Source: Synergistaceae bacterium UBA5827 (GTDB lineage Bacteria; Synergistota; Synergistia; Synergistales; 79-D21). From it: 64,000 bases of DNA. This document shows, in pieces, positions 8,262 to 15,654 of the stretch. Both the position numbers and the translations under genes were made by a program. The notes beneath the pieces were generated by a model. It did not search any database and was not told the origin of the DNA. It saw only the letters and a program-made list of their open reading frames with translations. Numbering within the stretch: position 1 is the first letter of the stretch; each line of letters starts with the position of its first letter. Location of the stretch: contig DJHE01000012.1 in NCBI GenBank assembly GCA_002432945.1, positions 23,016 through 87,015 of the forward strand, in the 5' to 3' direction.

Positions 8262-9125
8262 TCAGAAACGGAAAACGGTTCCGGAACCCATCGTCGTAAA
8301 CTTCTTGCCGAATTTCGCGTACAACGCTGCCTGGGCCCTGAAGCCGGTGCAATGTCCAGCCGCAACCAGGGAAGGCGAGAACTCGGCAAGGGCCGATGCG
8401 GTTTTCTCGATTCTCTCTTCGGATGCTTCCACCAGGTGCAGGCCGCCGATCACTCCTTCGACGCGCTCATTTGGGGCGGCAGCGTGCTTCAGGATGTTGA
8501 TGATCCCCGCATGGCTGCAGCCGGTGATGATGACAAGTCCCTTACCCTCTATCCTTGCTGCAAGGGAAAGATCGTCCGGCATGCTGTCCGGGACCACCCG
8601 GCCGTTTTCGTCCAACGTGGAAAGCGCGATTCCCACTTCTTCGAAATCCGTGACCCTCGGCACCTCGCCGGTGGTGGAAAGCCCCGGCATCAGCTGGAGC
8701 GGACCAGAAACCAGGACAAGCTCAGCGCCTGCTGCCCTGAGGTCCTCGGGTTTATCGCCCTGCATCACGCCGACGTGCTGGAAAAACGGATCCGTGACGA
8801 AATTTAGCCTGAAAAGGGCCGGATGGGCGATGACGGGCAGGTCCTTCCTGCCGATGGCTTCCAGGATCCGGGTCAACCCCTGCGTGTGATCGTAGTGGCA
8901 ATGGGTCAGTACGACCGCATCGGTCTCGGCGAGAGAGATACCGAGTTTCCCAACGTTGAAAAGCAGGGCTTCCGGGTTCTGCCCCACGTCAACGAGGATC
9001 CTTTTGGTGATTCCTTTCCTTTCCGCCTCCAGCCAGTAGGACACCCCATGCTGGCCGAGAAGCGGGCTTTCGTAAGGAACACTGTCTTCCGCCAATACGG
9101 TTACGGTCAGTTTGTCCAACACCAT
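8262..9125 (-). CDS. Metallo-beta-lactamase-fold hydrolase (COG1237-like)
   Basis: A 287-residue binuclear-metal protein. The metal-binding motif THCHYDHTQG is near residue 78, followed by the later ligands GCSHAGIINIL and AAGHCTGFRA. The GCSHAGI plus GHCTG pair is the pattern of COG1237, the family often named after beta-ribofuranosylaminobenzene phosphate synthase; that name is probably not its function here. ATG 9125 is preferred to the GTG at 9131 because of spacing from the GGGGG stretch. It is the first gene of a two-gene unit with brnQ. A paralogue of the same family lies at 10143-10955 in the opposite direction. Confidence 0.82.
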   Translation of the reverse strand: MVLDKLTVTVLAEDSVPYESPLLGQHGVSYWLEAERKGITKRILVDVGQNPEALLFNVGKLGISLAETDAVVLTHCHYDHTQGLTRILEAIGRKDLPVIAHPALFRLNFVTDPFFQHVGVMQGDKPEDLRAAGAELVLVSGPLQLMPGLSTTGEVPRVTDFEEVGIALSTLDENGRVVPDSMPDDLSLAARIEGKGLVIITGCSHAGIINILKHAAAPNERVEGVIGGLHLVEASEERIEKTASALAEFSPSLVAAGHCTGFRAQAALYAKFGKKFTTMGSGTVFRF

Positions 9126-9216
9126 TCCCACCCCCTTCGAATTTAATGAAACGCAATGGAGAAAGTTTTGGGCATATGCTCTATTTTGTCAATATGGCGC
9201 TTTAGATTAAAGTTTT

Positions 9217-9235
9217 TATAATGAACCTCATTATC
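9217..9235 (-). promoter_or_regulatory. Fur-box-like inverted repeat
   Basis: On the minus strand the site reads GATAATGAGGTTCATTATA, matching 15 of 19 positions of the classical Fur consensus GATAATGATAATCATTATC. The core is a perfect 7-bp inverted repeat, ATAATGA and TCATTAT, with 3 bases between. It lies about 90 bases upstream of the metallo-beta-lactamase-fold/brnQ operon and downstream of the DUF134 gene. Confidence 0.5.
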
Positions 9236-9281
9236 AACACGACAGACCGCGGTATGGGTTTGAATGGCGGCGGGAGTGATT

Positions 9282-9581
9282 TCATGGTAGGGATGTGGAG
9301 AAGCCCTCGCGTTCGAGCAGCAGGGCGCACCCTTTTACAAGGGCTTCCGCGGTTTTGCGCCTTGCCGAGGAAAGGATGCGCCCAAAAGTCTGACGGGAGA
9401 TTCCCATCTTTTCGGCAGCCCGGGCGTGGTATTGGCCTTCCAGGTCCGCGAGGCGCAAGGCCTCGAATTCGTCGGCATGCAGGACCACCTCTTCGAGATC
9501 CTTCTTCGGCACTCCGGCGGGTTTGAAAACCCAGGCAACAGGGCTTCCTTCGATCTTTGGGCAGCAACGAGGTCTCGGCAA
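9282..9581 (-). CDS. DUF134/UPF0251-family helix-turn-helix protein
   Basis: A 99-residue putative DNA-binding protein. It opens MPRPRCCPKIEGSP, followed by VAWVFKPAGVPKKDLEEVVL and DEFEALRLADLEG, the highly conserved blocks of this family, then a helix-turn-helix AAEKMGISRQTFGRIL. The best start is TTG 9581, preceded at 4-7 nt by GGGAGGG; the upstream ATG at 9596 overlaps that ribosome site. The family frequently sits beside genes for redox or iron-sulfur proteins, but its ligand is unknown. Its start abuts a damaged TRAP transporter on the other strand, so the original upstream context of this gene was probably rearranged. Confidence 0.88.
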   Translation of the reverse strand: MPRPRCCPKIEGSPVAWVFKPAGVPKKDLEEVVLHADEFEALRLADLEGQYHARAAEKMGISRQTFGRILSSARRKTAEALVKGCALLLEREGFSTSLP

Positions 9582-9647
9582 GTTCTTCCCTCCCATCGGG
9601 ATCTTTCGCCAGTGAGCATTTCAATGGCTTCGAGGATTCCATTCTAT

Positions 9648-10126
9648 CAAGCCTGTTTTCAGGTTCCCGCCCGGCTATGGTGGCGGCCATAGGGACCATA
9701 CTGATCCCGGCCATGGTGAAGGTCGACGCTTCGGTAGATTTTGCGGTCGTAATGTTCATCATTGCATTTGCTAGTGTTTTTGCCTGGGTCTTGGCGACCA
9801 GTCACTTTGCCACGGATCTTCCCGAGAAATTGCTGTCCATCACATCCAATAAAAGAATCCTCCTGCTCTTGATCAATGGTATCCTGTTCCTATCCGGTTG
9901 TTTCATCGACGCCGCATCGGCCAATTACATTTTCCTGCCCATTATGCTGCCGGTTATTAGACAACTGGGAGTCGCCCCGATCGTTTTCGGGGTTTTCATG
10001 ACCATGAATCTGGCGATCCGGATGAGAACCCCGCCAATAGTTCTTGCCCTGGTGACGTTCATCCCCACGCTTTCCCTGTGGCTACCCAATTTGATGGGTA
10101 TCAAGCAACAAGTTGAAAAACAATAA
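9648..10126 (+). pseudogene. TRAP transporter large subunit (DctM) remnant with internal deletion
   Basis: About 159 codons of a permease normally near 425 residues. The first part, FSGSRPAMVAAIGTILIPAM, resembles a block usually found in the N-terminal third of DctM (FSGSS..AAxGSILIPAM). It runs directly into what is normally the C-terminal third: LATSHFATDLPEKLLSI, GCFIDAASANYIFLPIMLPV and FGVFMTMNLAIRMRTPP. The long middle and the extreme N-terminus are absent, and the conserved G-M-x-TPP-VG loop has become RMRTPPIV, so substitutions have accumulated too. No ribosome site or plausible start precedes it, and no DctP or DctQ gene is nearby. I read this as decaying coding sequence. The exact left end is uncertain. 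Confidence 0.75.
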
Positions 10127-10142
10127 AGAGGCGATGGGAACC

Positions 10143-10955
10143 ATGCGTCTTTCAATAATCGCAGAAAACTCCACCCGCTCCCCGCTTATCCAGCCCGAAT
10201 ACGGGCTTAGCCTGCACGTATCTACAGGAGAAGCTTCCATCCTCGTCGACACGGCCCAGGGAATGGGGCTTTTCGCGAACGCAGGGAGAATGGGTATTGA
10301 TCTCGCAGCCCTGGACATGCTGGCCTTGAGCCATGGTCATTTCGATCACGTCGGTGGGGTGGCTTCTCTCTATTCCTTCCACGGGCCGATGCCGCTTTGG
10401 GCGCACCCGGCTGTTGATGGAAGGCACTCCAGGTTGAAGAACGGAAAAGTGCATTTTATCGGTTTTCATGTCAACAAGGCCGCCATCGATTTTCGCCCCG
10501 TGACCGGCCAGGTGGAGATCGCATCCCGGTTCTGGGCCCTGGAAGTTCCAATGGAGCGGAGAGACCCGGAGTTCATGAAAAACCCTCCGCACCTTGTCCT
10601 GGATGGTCCGGGAGGCCCGATCCCCGATCCTTTCGAGGATGATTTGTCTTTCGTGGTGGAAGGGGAGAAGGGGATCAGCGTGCTCCTGGGGTGTGCCCAT
10701 GCGGGAGTAGTGAACATCCTGGAAGAGGTCGCCCGGGTATTCGGGACACGGGCCTTTTTCTCCGTTGCAGGCGGGATGCACATGGCGGACCAGGACGAAG
10801 ATTTCACGGAAAAAGTTGTGGAGGTCCTGGCCGGACGGTTTTCGGTGCGTAAGTGGTACCCTTGCCACTGCACGGGCTTCAAGGCTGCTTCTTTATTGGG
10901 TTCCCGGGGACAAAACGTGGATTGGGGTTACGCCGGGACATCGATTGAGCTTTAG
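10143..10955 (+). CDS. Metallo-beta-lactamase-fold hydrolase (COG1237-like), second copy
   Basis: A 270-residue protein of the same family as the product of 8262-9125. The metal motif is SHGHFDHVGG, followed by GCAHAGVVNIL and PCHCTGFKAAS. Compared with its paralogue it has a shorter middle segment and DTAQGMGLFANA in place of DVGQNPEALLFN. ATG 10143 is preferred; an ATG at 10134 is too close to AAAGAGG. It follows the TRAP remnant by 16 bases and converges on the CysK-like gene with a shared terminator. Hydrolysis of a phosphate ester or lactone is the family-level guess; no substrate can be given. Confidence 0.8.
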   Translation: MRLSIIAENSTRSPLIQPEYGLSLHVSTGEASILVDTAQGMGLFANAGRMGIDLAALDMLALSHGHFDHVGGVASLYSFHGPMPLWAHPAVDGRHSRLKNGKVHFIGFHVNKAAIDFRPVTGQVEIASRFWALEVPMERRDPEFMKNPPHLVLDGPGGPIPDPFEDDLSFVVEGEKGISVLLGCAHAGVVNILEEVARVFGTRAFFSVAGGMHMADQDEDFTEKVVEVLAGRFSVRKWYPCHCTGFKAASLLGSRGQNVDWGYAGTSIEL

Positions 10956-10981
10956 AAAACGACCGGTGACGCTATTTTTCT

Positions 10982-11021
10982 GAAGGGCAATCCCGGGCAA
11001 AATAAACGGGATTGCCCTTCT
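10982..11021. terminator. Bidirectional rho-independent terminator
   Basis: GAAGGGCAATCCCG pairs perfectly with CGGGATTGCCCTTC around an A-rich loop; placed between two convergent genes. Confidence 0.8.
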
Positions 11022-11049
11022 TCAGTTCTATCCCATAATTTTTCCCGGA

Positions 11050-12015
11050 TCACAGATCCTCGTAAAGGTCCGTGCTGAGGTACTTCAGCCCGCTGTCGTT
11101 GAGCGTCAGGACGATGTTCTTTCCCCGCTCGATCCCCCCGAGGAGTTTCAGGGCCGCGCACACGTTCGCGCCGGAGGAGAAACCGGCAAATACACCCTCT
11201 GTCCGGGCAAGGGCCCTCGCGGTTTCTATCGCTTCCCCGTCGGAAACCTGGATGAACCCGTCGATCAGGGTCTTGTCCACGAGGGGCAAATCCATGCTGT
11301 ACCCGCCCCCCTGGATCTTGTGGGCACCGTCCGTAATGCAGTGCCCCGCGTAGATCGCCGCTGCGCAAGGCTCGACGGCATAGCAGCGGATGTCTTTCCT
11401 GAATTTTTTCAGGCCGCTCGCGCAACCCTGGAAAGTGCTCCCGCTCCCGAGAAAATCGACAAACACGTCGATGTTTCCGGAAGCCTGTTCCCACATCTCT
11501 TTCGCCGTGTGCTGTTCGTGCGCGTTCACCGTGGCGGCCAGGTTGAACTGGTCTGCACGGAATGCGCCTCGTTCCCTCGTGATCCTTTGTGCGGTTTCCT
11601 CGACGCGGGCGAGATCTTCGCCCGACACCTGCCCCTTGACGGACCCGGGAGCCTGGTCCACCAGCACGACTTCCGCCCCAAGCGCTTTCATCATTCGTGC
11701 CCGCTCGGTGGAGTTGCCTTTCGACATGCAGGCGATAAAGTGGTACCCCTTGACGGCGCAAACGATGGACAGGCCGGTCCCGGTGTTGCCGCTCGTCAGC
11801 TCGACGACGGCCTGGCCTTTCTTCAGCAACCCGGCTTCTTCGGCTTCTTCGATCATCTGCAGAGCAACGCGATCCTTCTTGCTGAATCCAGGGTTCAGGT
11901 ATTCCATCTTGGCGAAGATATTACCCTCGACGCCGGCCTGGGCCGCGATGCGGGAAAGGTGGACCATGGGGGTGTTGCCGATCGCCTCGTTCACACTTTT
12001 TAAAATTCTCGACAT
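11050..12015 (-). CDS. cysK: Cysteine synthase-family PLP enzyme
   Basis: A 321-residue fold-type II PLP enzyme, most like O-acetylserine sulfhydrylase. The lysine that binds PLP is in NPGFSKKDRVAL (canonical NPxxSxKDR), the substrate loop is ELTSGNTGTGL, and the C-terminal serine block is TLNDSGLKYLST. The phosphate-cradle loop reads GSGSTFQG where CysK normally has GTGGTxxG, and an insertion follows SMDLPLV, so a related activity (cystathionine beta-synthase or diaminobutyrate-type) is possible. ATG 12015 follows GGGAGG; the upstream in-frame extension to 12051 has no ribosome site. A cystathionine gamma-lyase-type gene lies 8 kb away. The symbol is used at family level. Confidence 0.85.
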   Translation of the reverse strand: MSRILKSVNEAIGNTPMVHLSRIAAQAGVEGNIFAKMEYLNPGFSKKDRVALQMIEEAEEAGLLKKGQAVVELTSGNTGTGLSIVCAVKGYHFIACMSKGNSTERARMMKALGAEVVLVDQAPGSVKGQVSGEDLARVEETAQRITRERGAFRADQFNLAATVNAHEQHTAKEMWEQASGNIDVFVDFLGSGSTFQGCASGLKKFRKDIRCYAVEPCAAAIYAGHCITDGAHKIQGGGYSMDLPLVDKTLIDGFIQVSDGEAIETARALARTEGVFAGFSSGANVCAALKLLGGIERGKNIVLTLNDSGLKYLSTDLYEDL

Positions 12016-12150
12016 CGTATGGCCTCCCTCGAAATTACGCTTTACTGTCACGAAGAACCAGGTAAATCATAATGCTGGAAGGGGAAGAACGCACGGCTGT
12101 AAAATGGGAAAGCTGGATCGATCTTATAGGAAGAAAAGAGGCGAGCCGCA

Positions 12151-12609
12151 ATGAGGAGAAATGACAGGGCGATCACCGACCCGGCCGAACTGGAGTCGAT
12201 ACTCAGGGAAGCGGTTGTCTGCAGGATGGGGCTCTGTGACGGAGAGGTTCCCTACGTGGTTCCCATGAACTACGGCTATCGGGACGGGAGTGTTTTCCTC
12301 CATTCCGCCATCGAGGGAAGAAAAATCGAACTCCTGCGAAAGAACCCGAACGTTTGCCTCGAGTTCGAGAAGGACGTCGAACTAATTCCCGCCGAATCGG
12401 CATGCAGCTTCAGCATGAAGTACCGCAGCGTCATCGCCTCGGGGAAGGCCGTTTTCCTTGAAGGCCCAGAAGAGAAGGCGCAGGGGCTTAACGTCATCAT
12501 GGGCCAGTACACGGGGAAGGAATTCGAGTTTCCGCCACAGGCCCTGGAACGGATCGTCGTCATCCGGGTCGACCTTGAAGACTGTTCAGGCAAGCACAAC
12601 CGCTGCTGA
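12151..12609 (+). CDS. Nim-like pyridoxamine 5'-phosphate oxidase-family protein
   Basis: A 152-residue split-barrel flavin- or heme-binding protein. The blocks CRMGLCDGEVPYVVPMNYGY, GRKIELLRKNPNVCLEFE and YRSVIASGKAVF are those of the family that includes 5-nitroimidazole resistance (NimA-type) proteins. Start ATG 12151 follows AAAGAGGCG. The protein ends with CSGKHNRC, a cysteine-rich tail. It is followed 28 bases later by a DJ-1-family protein; the two may share a promoter and an oxidative-stress role. True nitroimidazole reductase activity is not implied by the family alone. Confidence 0.85.
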   Translation: MRRNDRAITDPAELESILREAVVCRMGLCDGEVPYVVPMNYGYRDGSVFLHSAIEGRKIELLRKNPNVCLEFEKDVELIPAESACSFSMKYRSVIASGKAVFLEGPEEKAQGLNVIMGQYTGKEFEFPPQALERIVVIRVDLEDCSGKHNRC

Positions 12610-12637
12610 GGAATTGACCAGGAAAGGGTGATTGTCA

Positions 12638-13222
12638 TTGAAGAAGGTTTGCCTGCTCCTTGCGGACGGGTTCGAAGCCGTCGAGGCCAGCGTCTTTACC
12701 GATGTCCTGGGCTGGAACCTCTACGAGGGGGACGGTTCCACGAAGGTCGTGACCTGCGGAACCCTGCCGGAGTTGAAGTGCACCTGGAACTTCACCGTGA
12801 TCCCCGAGATGTTGATCGAGGACTTGGACGTTAACGAGTTCGACGCCCTTGCCATCCCCGGAGGTTTCGAGGAAGCTCATTTCTACCGGGGGGCCTTCAG
12901 CGATCCGTTCCTGGATGCAATCCGGGAATTCGACCGGCAGGGAAAAATCATCGCCACGATCTGCGTCGCGGCCCTGGCCGTTGCAAAGAGCGGTGTGCTG
13001 AAGGGGCGAAGGGCCACGACCTACAACATCGGGGGCTGGAGGCAAAAGCAGCTTGCGGAAATGGGGGCCGTCGTGGTTCCCGACAGCAGGATCGTCGTGG
13101 ACGGGAACATCATCACCTCGTACAACCCTTCCACGGCTTTCGATGTCGCATTCCTCCTGCTGGAGAAGCTGACCTCGACGGAGAACGCAGGCAAGGTCAA
13201 AGCCTTGATGGGCTTCAAGTAA
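12638..13222 (+). CDS. DJ-1/PfpI-family protein
   Basis: A 194-residue class I glutamine-amidotransferase-like protein. VCLLLADGFEAVEA is the N-terminal strand with the conserved glutamate, DALAIPGGFEEA the middle loop, and ATICVAALAVAKSG carries the reactive cysteine at the nucleophile elbow. The downstream residues TTYN replace the histidine or tyrosine seen in some peptidase members. TTG 12638 is chosen because it is about 10 bases from GGAAAGG; TTG 12632 in the same frame is the alternative. Roles in this family include aldehyde or glyoxal detoxification and chaperone activity; none can be selected here. It converges tightly on tatC, only 12 bases apart. Confidence 0.88.
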   Translation: MKKVCLLLADGFEAVEASVFTDVLGWNLYEGDGSTKVVTCGTLPELKCTWNFTVIPEMLIEDLDVNEFDALAIPGGFEEAHFYRGAFSDPFLDAIREFDRQGKIIATICVAALAVAKSGVLKGRRATTYNIGGWRQKQLAEMGAVVVPDSRIVVDGNIITSYNPSTAFDVAFLLLEKLTSTENAGKVKALMGFK

Positions 13223-13233
13223 AAGAGGAGGTT

Positions 13234-13938
13234 CTATTTCTCCAGGAACTTGCCCAGAAGAAGGCTTCCCTCGAAGAGCAGGTAGAGAGGGACTCCCAGG
13301 AGGATTTGCGAAACCACGTCAGGCGGCGTTAGGAGAGCTGCGGCCAGGGCGATGGCCATGATGATCCACGGCCTGAGACGGGAAAGGGTACGGGTTGAAA
13401 CAAGTCCTGTCCCGACAAGGATCAGCAGGAGGAGGGGGAGCAGGAACACGAGGCCTGCAGCGACCATTAGGGTAAAGAGGAAGGATGTATATTCGCCGAA
13501 ACCCCAGAAGGGCAGGACATTGTCTCCCGGTGAGAAGGAGAGGAAAAACCGGAAGGCCAGGGGGGCGATCGCCCGGTAGGCGAAAGCCGACCCCGCTGCG
13601 AAAAGCAGGGGCGCGGCCAGGATTGCGAAAAGGAAAAACCGGACCTCGTTTTTTCGGAGTGCCGGGTAGACGAAAAAGCTTGCCTGGAGGATGCACAGCG
13701 GAAGCGAGAGGACCACCCCGCCCCAGAAGGCGATCCTCATGTAGGTCATGAACTTCTCGTAGGGCTTGAAATAGTAAAGAGACAGGCCCAGCCCCTCGAG
13801 GGGCGCCTGCAGGAAGGCCACGAGGTGTCCGGAAAGCGAAAACAGGAGGACGAAGGCCGCCAGGAAGAAGAGAAGCACACTCAGTATCTTCCTGCGGAGT
13901 TCCTCCAGGTGGTCGGTAAAATCTCCCTCATTCTTCAC
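13234..13938 (-). CDS. tatC: Twin-arginine translocase subunit TatC
   Basis: A 234-residue, six-helix membrane protein that forms the signal-recognition core of the Tat exporter. HLEELRRKILSVLL at the N-terminus and FKPYEKFMTYMRIAFWGG match the conserved receptor regions; further helices include WIIMAIALAAALLTPPDVVS with the invariant TPPD loop and the FEGSLLLG C-terminus. The start is GTG 13938, inside the last codons of tatA (11-base overlap), so translation is probably coupled. The order DUF362, Fe-S fusion, tatA, tatC on one strand ties the exporter to two probable substrates. No tatB is seen, as in many minimal systems. Confidence 0.95.
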   Translation of the reverse strand: MKNEGDFTDHLEELRRKILSVLLFFLAAFVLLFSLSGHLVAFLQAPLEGLGLSLYYFKPYEKFMTYMRIAFWGGVVLSLPLCILQASFFVYPALRKNEVRFFLFAILAAPLLFAAGSAFAYRAIAPLAFRFFLSFSPGDNVLPFWGFGEYTSFLFTLMVAAGLVFLLPLLLLILVGTGLVSTRTLSRLRPWIIMAIALAAALLTPPDVVSQILLGVPLYLLFEGSLLLGKFLEK

Positions 13939-14113
13939 GTTTGTTCTCGTGATCCTCCTTCTCCTTTTCTTCCTGTTCTCCCGATTCGAATCCCTTCTTG
14001 AACTCGCGGATGGCGCTTCCCGCAGATCTTCCGATCTCGGGCAGCCTTTTTGCCCCGAACAGCAGTAGGGCAAGTGCCAGAAGCACGAGGATTTCTCCCA
14101 TTCCAAGGTTCAT
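13928..14113 (-). CDS. tatA: Sec-independent translocase subunit TatA
   Basis: A 61-residue protein with one N-terminal membrane helix (GEILVLLALALLLFGA), the invariant FG at its end, the hinge KRLPEIGRSAG, an amphipathic helix SAIREFKKGFESG and a short charged tail. This is a canonical, short TatA. ATG 14113 follows AAAGGAG; the GTG at 14122 overlaps the ribosome site. It lies 36 bases after the Fe-S gene and overlaps tatC by 11 bases. A single TatA/E type subunit with TatC suffices for export in many Gram-positive and related bacteria. Confidence 0.95.
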   Translation of the reverse strand: MNLGMGEILVLLALALLLFGAKRLPEIGRSAGSAIREFKKGFESGEQEEKEKEDHENKREE

Positions 14114-14149
14114 TCCGTTCACTCCTTTCCTTTGGTTTGCCCTTGCAGC

Positions 14150-15640
14150 TTAAAAGGGAAATTCCTCAAGCGGGTCCAGTACCGGTCCATCGCCGGGGGC
14201 CGTCACCGATTTGGCGGTCCCGTGGGTGGGCAGTCCCCTGACGGTCATCGCCTTCGGGGAGGCGGGGCAGGCGAAATGGCACGCACCGCAGCCGATGCAG
14301 ACGGAAGGGTCGACTTTCGGGATCGTAAGGCCGTCCCGGTAAGGAACCATGTGGGCGGCCTGGGTGGGGCAGTGTTCGGCGCAGGCCCCGCAGGCCGTGC
14401 CGTTTTTCACCACGATGCAGGCGTTCCTGTGAAACTGGGCCCGGCCGATCTGCACCCGCTGCTTTGCCTTGAGCGATAGGGGTTCGATGGCCCCGGTAGG
14501 GCAGACCGTGGTGCAGGAATTGCACTCGAACTGGCAGTAGCCGAAATCGTAGTCAAGTCGTGGCTGGAAAAGCCCTGAAGCTCCCCAGGCCATCAGGGCC
14601 GGGCGGATTATCCCTGCGGGGCAGGCCTTCACGCAGGCGGAGCAGGCGATGCATTTCCGGCTGAAGTTCTCATGGCTTCGCGAGCCGGGGGGAGAGATGG
14701 GCGGGTCCGTCGCCTCCGCGGTTCCCGATGCACCCAAAGGTTTCGCGTTCCTGCGGATGAAGGCAAGGCCCAACGCGGTCCCCAACCCCGCGGCGGCCTT
14801 AATGAACGTCCTTCTTTGAAGCCCTTCCTTACCTGGCAGGACCCCCAGCCGGAGAGCGCTGCCCGGGCAGGCTTCGATGCAGGAAAGGCAGAGCACGCAG
14901 CGATCGTGGTCTATTTTCCTTTCGAGTGCGGAAAGGCAGGCGGTGGGGCAGGCGACCTCGCACCGCCCGCAATTCGAGCAGGAACTTTCGTCGAAACGAA
15001 TCTTCAAGACGGAATGGGAGGAGAAAAGCCCCAGGAAGGTTCCCACGGGGCACAGCCCGTCGCAGTAAGGACGCCCCCGTAAAACGGACCAGGCCGCGAG
15101 GGCGGCAAGGAAAAATCCCGCTGCGGCGGCGACGGGTGGAGCCAGGGGAGCGGAGGGAAGGGCGTGAAGAAAACGTGACGTGCCCCCTGGAAGGGGGATG
15201 GAAGCCAGGAGGTTGTTTATCGCCACGATAGTGGGGCGGAGGATTTGCGTGACACCCCTGCCGAAGTTGGCGAACGGGTCGAGAAGGTGAAGAAGCCCCA
15301 GGGTTCCCGCCGCCATGGAGATCACGGTGGCCGCCAGGATCCAGTATCGAAGGGAGGTCCCCCTGCGATACCCTGCCATCCGGCGCTTTCCGAGCCCGTG
15401 AACGGCTTCCTGGAAAAGTCCCAGGGGGCACAGGAGGGAACAAAAGAAACGCCCGGCCAGGAGCGTCATCCCGGCAAAAAGGAGAATCGTGATCTCCCAC
15501 CGCAGGAGTGCGGGAAACACCTGGATTTTTGCACCAAATCCCAGCAACCCGCTTCCACCGGCATCTCGCAGGAGGAACAAGGCCGCAAATCCTGACAGGA
15601 AGGTCCAAACAAGGAGTGGCCGCAAGCGAAGTTTTTTCAA
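14150..15640 (-). CDS. NapH-NapG-type polyferredoxin fusion with internal twin-arginine motif
   Basis: A 496-residue membrane-bound electron-transfer protein. Residues 1-230 resemble NapH: about five membrane helices and the cytosolic motifs FCSLLCPLG and YCDGLCPVG, then two [4Fe-4S] clusters (CSNCGRCEVACP, CVLCLSCIEACP). At about residue 276 comes RRTFIKAAAG and a hydrophobic stretch, a twin-arginine signal placed in mid-protein. The rest resembles NapG, with four further cluster motifs (CIACSACVKACP, CNSCTTVCP, CGACAEHCP, CIGCGACHFACP). The fusion would carry electrons from quinol or a cytosolic donor to clusters outside the membrane. The TTG start 15640 has GAGAGGAG at 9 nt. It lies 14 bases after the DUF362 gene and before tatA. 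No nitrate reductase gene is present; the terminal acceptor is unknown. Confidence 0.85.
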   Translation of the reverse strand: MKKLRLRPLLVWTFLSGFAALFLLRDAGGSGLLGFGAKIQVFPALLRWEITILLFAGMTLLAGRFFCSLLCPLGLFQEAVHGLGKRRMAGYRRGTSLRYWILAATVISMAAGTLGLLHLLDPFANFGRGVTQILRPTIVAINNLLASIPLPGGTSRFLHALPSAPLAPPVAAAAGFFLAALAAWSVLRGRPYCDGLCPVGTFLGLFSSHSVLKIRFDESSCSNCGRCEVACPTACLSALERKIDHDRCVLCLSCIEACPGSALRLGVLPGKEGLQRRTFIKAAAGLGTALGLAFIRRNAKPLGASGTAEATDPPISPPGSRSHENFSRKCIACSACVKACPAGIIRPALMAWGASGLFQPRLDYDFGYCQFECNSCTTVCPTGAIEPLSLKAKQRVQIGRAQFHRNACIVVKNGTACGACAEHCPTQAAHMVPYRDGLTIPKVDPSVCIGCGACHFACPASPKAMTVRGLPTHGTAKSVTAPGDGPVLDPLEEFPF

Positions 15641-15654
15641 GGGTTGCGCTCCTC

